In this document: positions 46,346-52,944 of the stretch, one piece after another
Position numbering within the stretch: position 1 is the stretch's first letter
Layout of the letters: every line of letters begins with the position of its first letter
Source: Sphingobium sp. JS3065
GTDB taxonomy: Bacteria; Pseudomonadota; Alphaproteobacteria; Sphingomonadales; Sphingomonadaceae
NCBI RefSeq assembly: GCF_026427355.1
Contig: NZ_CP102664.1
Coordinates: 744,001-808,000, forward strand
Length of the DNA: 64,000 nt
Direction of reading: 5' to 3'
The notes under the pieces: generated by a model
Told to the model about the DNA's origin: nothing
The model's input: only the letters and a program-made list of their open reading frames with translations
Databases searched by the model: none
Made by a program: the position numbers and the translations under genes

Positions 46346-46614
46346 AATTCTACCGCGTGCTGCTGCGGATCGGCGACAATCGCGAGTTGCGCCGCCTCTT
46401 TCCGTCCGTGGGCATGCATATCATCCACGTCCAATATTCGGCGCCCGACCTCCAGAAGGTGCGGCACCGCGACTATGCCGATATGGCGGCCGCCATCATG
46501 AAGAATGACGCGGGTCCGGCGGAGGAGATCGCGCGGCGCCACGTCGACAATGTCCGCACCGCGATTGCCGATTGGCACGCGCGGCGGAACAACGGCCATA
46601 TGGGAGCGCGCTGA
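46345..46614 (+). pseudogene. 3' fragment of a GntR-family (FCD domain) regulator
   Basis: About 88 codons match only the end of a FadR-type ligand domain: FYRVLLRIGDNRELRRLF, VQYSAPDLQKVRHRDYADM and the final helix EEIARRHVDNVRTAIADWH. The winged HTH and most of the ligand domain are missing. Its break point coincides with the 5' break of the opposing SDR remnant. It ends 2 bp before the thioesterase start. Confidence 0.78.
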
Positions 46615-46616
46615 TT

Positions 46617-47060
46617 ATGCCCAAACCGGAAAGCTGGCGGCTCGACGCCGCCATTTACCCTGTGCGCGGGGATTTTCAGACGCGGTTCCAGGACCTGGAT
46701 ATCAATGGCCATATCAACAATGTCGCCTTTGCAGCGCTGTTCGAAAGCGGTCGCGTCCTGTTGAATCGGGAGGTGCGCGCATTGACGAACCGGCCATCGA
46801 ATGAGCGGACGATGGTCGCCGCGCTGGAGATAAACTATCTGGGCGAAGGCAATTTCCCTGATCCAGTCCATATCGCGTCGGGTTTCGGCCGCCTTGGCGG
46901 CACGAGCTGGACGATCTTTCAGGCGATGTTCCAAAATGGCCGCGCCATCGCGACCTGCGATACGGTCATCGTATGCCGCACGGACGAGCAGGTCATGCCG
47001 TTGCGCTCCGAACTGATAGCCGATCTGACCGCAAGGATGGTCAAGCGGTTTTCGGGGTGA
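46617..47060 (+). CDS. Acyl-CoA thioesterase, 4-hydroxybenzoyl-CoA thioesterase-like hotdog
   Basis: A 147-aa hotdog protein. The block FQTRFQDLDINGHINNVAF contains the catalytic-type Asp and the HINN motif of FadM/YbgC-like thioesterases, and VAALEINYLGEGNFPDPV forms the core strand. ATG 46617 is 10 nt after GGGAG. It is the last intact gene before the integrated element. It may release free acids in the lost pathway; the substrate is unknown. Confidence 0.82.
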   Translation: MPKPESWRLDAAIYPVRGDFQTRFQDLDINGHINNVAFAALFESGRVLLNREVRALTNRPSNERTMVAALEINYLGEGNFPDPVHIASGFGRLGGTSWTIFQAMFQNGRAIATCDTVIVCRTDEQVMPLRSELIADLTARMVKRFSG

Positions 47061-47118
47061 GCGAGACTGGCGACAGGGGAGTTGGCCCCATTAACATACC
47101 GATTTTACAAGGAGATTT

Positions 47119-47134
47119 TGGCGCACCCAAGAGG
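47119..47134. repeat. Probable attL, imperfect copy of tRNA-Arg 3' end
   Basis: TGGCGCACCCAAGAGG matches the 3' end of tRNA-Arg at 58403-58418 (TGGTGCACCCAAGAGG) at 15 of 16 bases. A second block, GAACCTCT at 47142, also matches the T-arm but is displaced by 3 nt. The match marks the distal border of the element. Confidence 0.6.
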
Positions 47135-47505
47135 GCTACCTGAACCTCTTGTAATCAAGAACTTACGTTGGATAACCCTGCCAACCCGACCCACGCTGTT
47201 CTGCGGGGTTGCGGGGCTGATGGCTAACCTACAAAAGGCGCTCTGCCGCCATAAAATCGGTTCACCGATTCTCTCAATCAAGTCGGCTTTCAGCGCTGAT
47301 TGTGGGCTCAAAATTGTGCCTACAATCCCGCCCCCTTGCCCCCGCCGGGAAGGCGTCTTTCCAAATGGAAGGCTGATCTCCCTCCCGGTCTCCCGCGCCG
47401 CCGCTGCGCGTGGGAGGATGGAAGAGGCTGGGAACCCCGGAAATACGGGGCTGCGGGAGGATGGGAGCGTGCGGGAGCCAAATCCATGAAAGTCCGCGCA
47501 CGTAG

Positions 47506-47544
47506 GCGCGCACGCGCGTGCGCATACGCGTGCGCGCGCACATA
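47506..47544. repeat. 39-nt strictly alternating purine-pyrimidine tract
   Basis: Every base from 47506 to 47544 alternates purine and pyrimidine (mostly GC and GT/CA steps), with a perfect 16-bp palindrome GCGCACGCGCGTGCGC at 47508-47523. Such DNA favours the Z form under negative supercoiling. It lies about 100 bp upstream of the first element gene. Confidence 0.8.
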
Positions 47545-47646
47545 ACTTTCTGACTTTCTGGCTCCCATGCTCCCAACTGCCTCTGAGAACCGCAGAAAAC
47601 CTTACTTTTATCCTCCCATTTATCCCTCCCATTGAAGGGAAGAAGA

Positions 47647-48105
47647 ATGAAAAGCTCCCAAAAAGAACCTGAGTTTCAGTTTGAAGGCCTGCTGCTGACC
47701 ACTGGAGCGCCGTCGGACACGTTTCCCAACTTCTACCGCGACCATGTCCGGTATCAGCCGGGGACGCGCCTTGGTGCTGAGCAGCTGAAGGAGGCCTATG
47801 AAGCGTGGGCCGACAAGCGAGACTTGCCGACAAGCTCGCCGCGTGAGGTTCGGCGGTTCATGGAGCTGAACGGCCATCGCCACTCGAAGTCGAACACGGT
47901 CTTCTATCGTGACGCTGTGCTGGGTGACTTTGCAGGCCAGCCAGTGCCGGCGCGATCGATGCCGCTCGCTGACGGCCGTAAGGTGCGTGAGGCGGTCAGC
48001 GTGACGGTCGATGACCTAGACCAGATCATTACCGAGCTTCAGGCCATGCGCGCCCGGATGACGCGCATCAAGGTGTCGCTCACGCCCAAGGGCGCGGGCC
48101 GATGA
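47647..48105 (+). CDS. Phage-type primase/helicase C-terminal-like winged-helix protein
   Basis: A 152-aa protein. The stretch FYRDHVRYQPGTRLGAEQL, then LKEAYEAWADKRDLPTSSPR and RRFMELNGHRHSKSNTVFY, resembles the winged helix found at the C-terminus of phage and plasmid primase-helicases. It is present here as a free-standing small protein. ATG 47647 follows a GGGAAGAAG ribosome site. It overlaps the next gene by 4 nt. The missing large N-terminal part may be a deletion, or the protein may be a dedicated DNA-binding factor. Confidence 0.55.
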   Translation: MKSSQKEPEFQFEGLLLTTGAPSDTFPNFYRDHVRYQPGTRLGAEQLKEAYEAWADKRDLPTSSPREVRRFMELNGHRHSKSNTVFYRDAVLGDFAGQPVPARSMPLADGRKVREAVSVTVDDLDQIITELQAMRARMTRIKVSLTPKGAGR

Positions 48106-48455
48106 GTGGGCGCGAAGGCGGAGGCCGGGGGGTGGGGCAAAAGTCCAAAGCGGCTGACGCCCTATTACCGCCGCCTCTCTCACGCGCAGATTTTTTTATC
48201 GGTGAGCGGGATTTTGACCTCTTTGGTCAGCCTCTTGCCACTCCGCCGCGCCCAGTTGGTCGACCACGTCATGAACCAACCGAAGAAAACAGGTCAAAAG
48301 TCAAAGACTTACGTCGCTCCGGTTTGAGGCACGATGAGATAGCGGCGGCTCTCGGCATTTCCGCGCCCACTCTTCGAATGATTTATTTTCAAGAGCTTGG
48401 CTCTCTGTCGACCACCGGCCGTCGCCGCGCGGAGCGGGACGCCTCCTGCCAATGA
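48102..48455 (+). CDS. Phage HTH protein, possible small-terminase-like
   Basis: A 117-aa basic protein. After a variable N-terminus comes GRPRHEPTEENRSKVKDLRR and SGLRHDEIAAALGISAPTL, a clear helix-turn-helix of the kind seen in phage DNA-binding proteins and small terminase subunits. ATGA overlaps link it to genes on both sides. Position just before the head genes fits a packaging role, but no large terminase follows, so this is uncertain. Confidence 0.6.
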   Translation: MSGREGGGRGVGQKSKAADALLPPPLSRADFFIGERDFDLFGQPLATPPRPVGRPRHEPTEENRSKVKDLRRSGLRHDEIAAALGISAPTLRMIYFQELGSLSTTGRRRAERDASCQ

Positions 48456-48721
48456 TGGACTTAGGCCTGATGATGACCGCTGATCACACCCCGGCAGCAT
48501 GGGCAGCCGCCATCCCATCGGATCTGAAATTAGTCCTGCTAGCTCTTTGCCATATTGCGCAAGGCCGGGATGAGTTTCACATCGAGGTAGCTGAAGCTGC
48601 GCGTCTCACCGGCATGTCAGGCAGGCACATCCGCCCCTGCATCGCCCGCCTGGAGGCCTTGGGGCAGCTTACACGCACGCATGTCGCTCCACATACGATC
48701 TTCCGGTTGCACCCCCGTTGA
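48452..48721 (+). CDS. Small winged-helix protein of the element
   Basis: An 89-aa protein with a helix-turn-helix-like core: DLKLVLLALCHIAQGRDEFH, then EAARLTGMSGRHIRPCIARL and ALGQLTRTHVAPHTIFRL. The fold is that of phage replication or regulatory winged helices (MarR-like, replication-initiator-like). It overlaps the preceding gene by 4 nt. Function unknown. Confidence 0.6.
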   Translation: MMDLGLMMTADHTPAAWAAAIPSDLKLVLLALCHIAQGRDEFHIEVAEAARLTGMSGRHIRPCIARLEALGQLTRTHVAPHTIFRLHPR

Positions 48722-48741
48722 TCTGGATTCCATCGCCTGCT

Positions 48742-48861
48742 ATGCCGTCGAAGTCGAAGCGCGGGGACCGCGCTGCTGACCCTCTGCCAAACGCGGGGAC
48801 CGCGCAAGGCGACGGCTTGTCGAAACGCCCATTGGGGCGAGCTGTCGGACTATGCGCATGA
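48742..48861 (+). CDS. Possible 39-residue ORF with duplicated 14-bp motif
   Basis: An ATG frame encoding MPSKSKRGDRAADPLPNAG and onward ends with TGA overlapping ATG 48858 of the protease gene (ATGA). It contains two direct copies of CGCGGGGACCGCGC (48760-48773 and 48792-48805), each itself palindromic. It lies exactly where large terminase and portal genes would be expected. It could be a remnant or a chance frame. Confidence 0.3.
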   Translation: MPSKSKRGDRAADPLPNAGTAQGDGLSKRPLGRAVGLCA

Positions 48862-49517
48862 CATTTCCCATATCCATCACGAGTCTTGATGATGCTGGCA
48901 CCCTCATCGGTGTCGCAGCATTTGATGACGGGCTGCTAGATCGCAATCTCCGCCGTTATGCGGCCGGAGCTTTCGACAAGTCCTTAGCTGAGCATCGCCA
49001 GCGCGGCACAATGCCAGCGATGCTCTTGTTCCACGACATGAGCCGCCCCGTAGGGGCATGGCAAGCGATCGAAGCGAAGGGCAACGCGCTCCATGTGCGT
49101 GGCCGTATTGAGCGATCGACGGCTGACGGCGCAGAGGCTTACGCCTTGGTGAAAGCGAAGGCCATCCAGAGCCTTTCGACCGGCGCGCTTCATGAGAAAA
49201 CCGAACCTGTCCGCTCAAAATCTCGTGAGGCGGGCGATCGTGCGGGCGAGTTGATTACCGAAGCTGATCTTCTGGAGATCAGTCTTGTCGCCATACCAGG
49301 CAACAAGAACGCAAACATCATTCACGTCAATTCCATCAGCGGCCCTGCCGCGATCGAGGAAGTCTTGAAGGCTGGAGGCCTTTCCGGGCGCAAAGCTAAG
49401 ATCGCCGCGAGCGCCGCATGGCAGGCCATCCAGACGCCAGATGAACGGCGCGACGATGCGCTGACTACCATCCTCTCCAGCGCCAGCAGCAAACTGGCCC
49501 GTTTCAAAAAGGACTGA
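48852..49517 (+). CDS. HK97-family prohead protease
   Basis: A 221-aa capsid maturation protease of the HK97/herpes assemblin fold. The catalytic His is in MLLFHDMSRPVG (about residue 59), the Ser in AIQSLSTGALHEKT and a third acidic residue in DLLEISLVAIPGN. An Ala/Ser-rich C-terminal tail could act as scaffold. The start is ATG 48852 or 48858; the latter overlaps the small upstream ORF. It is followed by the major capsid gene. Confidence 0.85.
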   Translation: MRMTFPISITSLDDAGTLIGVAAFDDGLLDRNLRRYAAGAFDKSLAEHRQRGTMPAMLLFHDMSRPVGAWQAIEAKGNALHVRGRIERSTADGAEAYALVKAKAIQSLSTGALHEKTEPVRSKSREAGDRAGELITEADLLEISLVAIPGNKNANIIHVNSISGPAAIEEVLKAGGLSGRKAKIAASAAWQAIQTPDERRDDALTTILSSASSKLARFKKD

Positions 49518-49519
49518 AC

Positions 49520-50734
49520 ATGAGCGAAATCGAAACCCTGCTGCGCGAGCATACCGATAATGTCGACGCGGCCCTCTCCGGCTTCGAAGGCCAGATTGCC
49601 TCAATCAACGACGCGGTGCAGGCCTTGCAGCGCTCGCAGAGCCAGCAGCCGCACCGTCCTGCCGCTGCGCGCGGGGGCAGCATTGTCCCGCCCGGCGCGC
49701 TAGCCACTTCCGGCGTCGACCTCACTGCCGGCTTCGGCTTGGCGGATGCGCGGAACCTGAGCTTCACCGACGACGCCCGCAAAGAACTTGCCAACATCAT
49801 GCGCGGCGTCTCCACCTCCGCCATGCGCGAGGGTAACGATCCCGACGGCGGCTATCTGGTTCCGGAGGTCATCAGGAATCAGATCGAAGCCTTGGTTCTG
49901 CGCCAATCGCCCATTCGCCGAGTAGCGCGCGTGGTCGATTTCACCGAAAGCCCCAAGGTTGTGCTGCCGGTGAACATGCGCGGTGCGACCGCTGGCTGGG
50001 TCGGGGAAGGCGATGAGCGCACCGAAACGGATACGCCCGAGCTGGCAGCGGTAACGCCTCCGGGCGGCACCCTCTATGCGCTGCCGAGCGCTTCGGAAGA
50101 GGTTGTCGATGACGCCATCGTCAATCTTGAGCAGTTCCTTGAGGAGAATGTTGTCGACGCCTTCGCGGAAAACGAAAGCGAGGCTTTCATTCGGGGCAAC
50201 GGCATTAAGAAGCCAGCTGGATTTCTCGCGCCGGATCGAGTGCCCACTGCCGATGTGGACGGCACTCGCCCGCTTGGCACGCTCCAGTATATCCCGACCG
50301 GCGAAGCCGCGCTGCTGGGCGACGATATGGTGTCAACGTTGGTTGCCATGGTCTTCAGCCTCAAAGCCGGATATCGTCAGGCTCCCGGTGTGTCCTGGCT
50401 CGGGTCCACTGATGTGATCGCCGCCTTGGCGCGGTTGAAGGACGCAGACGGACGGCCGCTCTACATCCCATCCCTACAAGAAGGAGTTCCCGGCCGCCTG
50501 CTCGGCTTTCCTGTTCTCGAAGCTGAGCACATGGATGAGGTGGCAGCCAACGCGTTTCCGCTTGCCTTCGGCAACTGGCAGCGCGGCTATGTTATTGGCG
50601 ACCGGACCCGCCTTAACGTGCTGCGCGATCCCTACACCACCAAAGGCCAGATCAAGTGGTACTTCCGCAAGCGCGTCCATGGCGCGGTTCTGAATAGCGA
50701 AGCGCTGAAGGTGCTGAAGGTCGCGGCCGCTTAA
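49520..50734 (+). CDS. HK97-fold major capsid protein
   Basis: A 404-aa capsid protein. A coiled-coil-like delta domain (residues 1-45) is followed by a Pro/Gly linker where the protease would cut, then the HK97 core. The core has NDPDGGYLVPEVIRNQIEAL, VLPVNMRGATAGWVGEGDER, EAFIRGNGIKKPAGFLAPD and the P-domain to C-terminal GYVIGDRTRLNVLRDPYTTK. It starts 2 nt after the protease stop. Length and motifs indicate an intact protein. Confidence 0.92.
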   Translation: MSEIETLLREHTDNVDAALSGFEGQIASINDAVQALQRSQSQQPHRPAAARGGSIVPPGALATSGVDLTAGFGLADARNLSFTDDARKELANIMRGVSTSAMREGNDPDGGYLVPEVIRNQIEALVLRQSPIRRVARVVDFTESPKVVLPVNMRGATAGWVGEGDERTETDTPELAAVTPPGGTLYALPSASEEVVDDAIVNLEQFLEENVVDAFAENESEAFIRGNGIKKPAGFLAPDRVPTADVDGTRPLGTLQYIPTGEAALLGDDMVSTLVAMVFSLKAGYRQAPGVSWLGSTDVIAALARLKDADGRPLYIPSLQEGVPGRLLGFPVLEAEHMDEVAANAFPLAFGNWQRGYVIGDRTRLNVLRDPYTTKGQIKWYFRKRVHGAVLNSEALKVLKVAAA

Positions 50735-51153
50735 AGCCGCCAACAGTTGCGCGGCGCTCAGCAGGCGTCGCGCAACGCAGCTTCCTGAAAGGAAAAAACA
50801 TGAGTGGAATACCTCGCAAAAAGCCCAGCGTAGCTGAGCGCCCTGCTCCCAAAGTGCTGCAACATACGCTCGCTGGCAAAGAGTGGACGTTCTATTTCGG
50901 CGTAAACGAAATCTGCGAAATCGAGCAGGCGCTAGGCAAGGGCGTCGGCGCGATGCTCCGTGAGATGCAGGGCGATCTTTCGATCAGCATGATGGCGGCC
51001 ATCCTAAAAGCGGGCCTGCGGGACAGCGAGGGCAACGCGGCCGACGAAGCGACGGTGCGAGCCTTTCTCACCGGTGCGGGCGTGAAGGCTGAGGTGGTGC
51101 CGGAAATTCGGACAGGGTGTTAAGCTCATCCCGACCTGAAGGAATGGACGGGA

Positions 51154-51438
51154 ATGAAGACGACGAGAAAGCGCTACAGCGCAGAGTTCAAGGCGAAGGT
51201 TGCGATGGAGGCGATCCGGGGCGATCTGACGCTGGCCGAACTGGCAGCGAAGCATGGCATCCACCACACGATGATCGGGGCATGGAAGCGACAGGCGATG
51301 GATGGGATGGCCAGCCTGTTCGATAATGGCGATCAGAGCTCGAAGGCTGCCAGTGAGGCGGAAATCGAGAAGTTGCATGCCAAAATCGGGCAATTGCTGG
51401 TGGAAAGGGATTTTTTGGCGAAAGCCTCCGGTCGATGA
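51154..51438 (+). CDS. IS3-family transposase OrfA
   Basis: A 94-aa DNA-binding subunit. The helix-turn-helix is SAEFKAKVAMEAIRGDLTL and LAELAAKHGIHHTMIGAWKR, and a leucine-zipper-like C-terminus (EIEKLHAKIGQLLVERDFL) is present. A run of six Ts at 51411-51416 near the end is a likely -1 frameshift site that would fuse OrfA to OrfB as the transposase. It overlaps OrfB by 4 nt. Confidence 0.93.
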   Translation: MKTTRKRYSAEFKAKVAMEAIRGDLTLAELAAKHGIHHTMIGAWKRQAMDGMASLFDNGDQSSKAASEAEIEKLHAKIGQLLVERDFLAKASGR

Positions 51439-52325
51439 GCGTGGCCTGGAGGCGATCGAAGATCGAGCCAGCACACCAGCACCTGTCGATCGCGATGCAG
51501 TGCCGCCTGCTGTCGATCAGTCGGTCGTCCTATTACTACACGCCGGTGCCGGAAACCGACGAGACGCTGGCGCTGATGACGGTGATCGACGAGACGTTCA
51601 TGGAATGCCCGTGGTACGGTAGCCGGCAGATGGCGCGGCATTTACGGCGTCTGGGCCATGCGATCGGCCGTCGCCGGGTCCGGCGGCTGATGGCGAAGAT
51701 GGGGCTGGCGGCAATTTACCAGCGCCCTCGCACGAGCGATCCGCATCCCGAGCATCGGATTTATCCCTATCTGCTGCGCAATCTGGAAATCACGCGCCCC
51801 AACCACGTCTGGTGCGCGGACGTGACCTATCTGCCCATGCGCCGGGGCTTCCTGTATTTGGTCGCCATCATGGACTGGGCAAGCCGCAAGGTGCTGGCCT
51901 GGCGGCTATCGAACACCATGGATGCCGGCTTTTGCGTCGAGGCCCTGGAGGAGGCGCTGGCCCGTTTTGGTAAGCCCGATATCTTCAATACCGATCAGGG
52001 CAGCCAATTCACCAGCAATGCCTTCACCGGTGTGCTGCGCGCAGCCGAGATCAGGATCAGCATGGACGGCCGGGGACGCTGGATGGACAATGTCTTCATC
52101 GAACGGCTCTGGCGGTCTGTGAAGTACGAATGCGTCTATCTGCACGCCTTCGAGACCGGATCTGAACTGCGTGCCGGCCTTGGCCGATGGTTCGCCTATT
52201 ATGACAACCATCGTCCTCATTCACGCCTTGCGGGCAAAACCCCAGGCGAGGCATATGGGCAAATCGGCGCTTCAAATCATGGGGGGCATGCCCCCCATGA
52301 TTTGATCACCCAAATGGCGGCATGA
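51435..52325 (+). CDS. IS3-family transposase OrfB (DDE integrase domain)
   Basis: A 296-aa catalytic subunit. It starts with a HTH_21-like region (LSIAMQCRLLSISRSSYYY) and has the rve core. The DDE residues are in HVWCADVTYLPM, IFNTDQGSQFTS and DNVFIERLWRSVKYE, and the RPHSRLAGKTPGEAY tail is typical of the family. The open frame continues upstream to the T-run at 51411, consistent with a -1 frameshift fusion. The last 20 codons contain a 32-bp perfect palindrome. Confidence 0.94.
   Translation: MSVAWRRSKIEPAHQHLSIAMQCRLLSISRSSYYYTPVPETDETLALMTVIDETFMECPWYGSRQMARHLRRLGHAIGRRRVRRLMAKMGLAAIYQRPRTSDPHPEHRIYPYLLRNLEITRPNHVWCADVTYLPMRRGFLYLVAIMDWASRKVLAWRLSNTMDAGFCVEALEEALARFGKPDIFNTDQGSQFTSNAFTGVLRAAEIRISMDGRGRWMDNVFIERLWRSVKYECVYLHAFETGSELRAGLGRWFAYYDNHRPHSRLAGKTPGEAYGQIGASNHGGHAPHDLITQMAA
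52273..52304. repeat. 32-bp perfect palindrome at the OrfB 3' end
   Basis: CAAATCATGGGGGGCA is followed directly by its exact complement TGCCCCCCATGATTTG. It lies inside the coding region of OrfB near its stop. It would form a very stable hairpin in DNA or mRNA and could act as a terminator, a transposition regulator or an inserted small repeat. Confidence 0.8.
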
Positions 52326-52434
52326 ACGACAACCGGAATGAGCTTAACTTAACCGCCAAACTGTCCAAGAAGACGGCACCACCTCAGGCCGTTGCTACCA
52401 GCACTGCCGAGCAAGTTTCGCGGGTGCTTGGCGG

Positions 52435-52944
52435 ATGAAGATCAAAGTCCAGGGCCTGAAGGAACTGGACGCCGCCCTGGGACAGTTGCGCACCAAAGCA
52501 ATGGCACGAGGCGTAATCAAGCGCGCCCTCATCGAAGCGGCCAAGCCAATGCACCAGCAGGCGCAGGAAGCCGCACCAGGCCGCGCCGATCCGAACGAGG
52601 TCATCACCTACGGCAAGGGCGACAATCGCCGGGTGCGCCAGCCTGGGACGACACAAGCCCTCGTCCAAATAGGGGATCGGCTCACGAAGCGGCAGGCGGG
52701 CCAAGCGCGCAAGGCGGGAAAGAGCTTCGTGGAAATCTATGTCGGCACCCGCGACGCGAAAGCGCATTTCGAGGAGTTCGGATCGGCCAATCAGCCGCCC
52801 CATCCTTTCCTGCGCCCAGCCTATGACAGCGAAGCGGAGCCGACGATCCGCCGCTTTGTCGGCACCCTGACAAACGAGCTGGAAAAGGTAGCCGTGCGCG
52901 AAGCCCGCAGGACGGCCCGCCTCGCAAAGAAAGGAACATCGTAA
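52435..52944 (+). CDS. HK97 gp10-like head-tail/tail protein
   Basis: A 169-aa phage protein. The N-terminus MKIKVQGLKELDAALGQL, then KRALIEAAKPMHQQAQEAAPG and the later YVGTRDAKAHFEEFGSANQP and HPFLRPAYD match the HK97-gp10 family of head-tail connector or tail-completion proteins. It overlaps the restored stop of the chaperone gene (ATGA) and the tape-measure start (TAATG). In typical phages this gene comes before the tail genes, so the order here is somewhat rearranged. Confidence 0.85.
   Translation: MKIKVQGLKELDAALGQLRTKAMARGVIKRALIEAAKPMHQQAQEAAPGRADPNEVITYGKGDNRRVRQPGTTQALVQIGDRLTKRQAGQARKAGKSFVEIYVGTRDAKAHFEEFGSANQPPHPFLRPAYDSEAEPTIRRFVGTLTNELEKVAVREARRTARLAKKGTS

Larger units (their letters stand above)
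47061..47646. other. Gene-poor left end of the integrated element
   Basis: No convincing gene lies in these 586 bp. Contents in order are the attL-like tRNA repeat (47119-47134), a stretch at 47217-47240 that translates as LMANLQKAL and resembles the integrase C-terminus, and a short hairpin around ACCCCGGAAATACGGGG. Copies of GGGAGGATGG at 47411 and 47454, an alternating purine-pyrimidine tract at 47506-47544, and CTCCC-rich reverse copies up to 47640 follow. Several long frames here are low-complexity and rejected. Confidence 0.6.
51090..52386 (+). mobile_element. IS3-family insertion sequence, complete, 1297 bp
   Basis: Ends are TGAGGTGGTGCCG at 51090 and its exact complement CGGCACCACCTCA at 52386, with further matching blocks inside (GGACAG and TTAAGCTCAT). 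A 3-bp target duplication, GGC, flanks it (51087-51089 and 52387-52389). It encodes OrfA and OrfB overlapping in the -1 frame. Both frames are open, so it may be active or recently inserted. Confidence 0.92.
50800..52438 (+). pseudogene. Phage tail-assembly chaperone (GTA gp10-like), split by IS
   Basis: Codons 1-96 (50800-51089) encode a small protein with LAGKEWTFYFGVNEICEIEQ and a helical core resembling the gene-transfer-agent/tail-assembly-chaperone family. The insertion sequence at 51090-52386 interrupts it. Removing the element and one GGC target copy joins 51089 to 52390 in frame, giving a 112-aa protein ending VKAVATSTAEQVSRVLGG. The restored stop overlaps the next ATG, which confirms the reconstruction. 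The current truncated frame ends at 51123 inside the IS. Confidence 0.85.

Noticed and set aside
47119..47150. Possible tRNA gene fragment acting as a tRNA
   Set aside because: Only the acceptor/T-arm part is present and the T-loop is 10 nt instead of 7; it is an att copy, not a functional tRNA.
47082..47489. 135-aa plus-strand ORF at the left end of the element
   Set aside because: It spans the att repeat and low-complexity DNA. Only a short piece resembles an integrase tail, so it is described as part of the spacer, not as a gene.
47105..47833. 242-aa minus-strand ORF across the left end
   Set aside because: Composition follows the GC-alternating tract and repeats; no ribosome site or domain.
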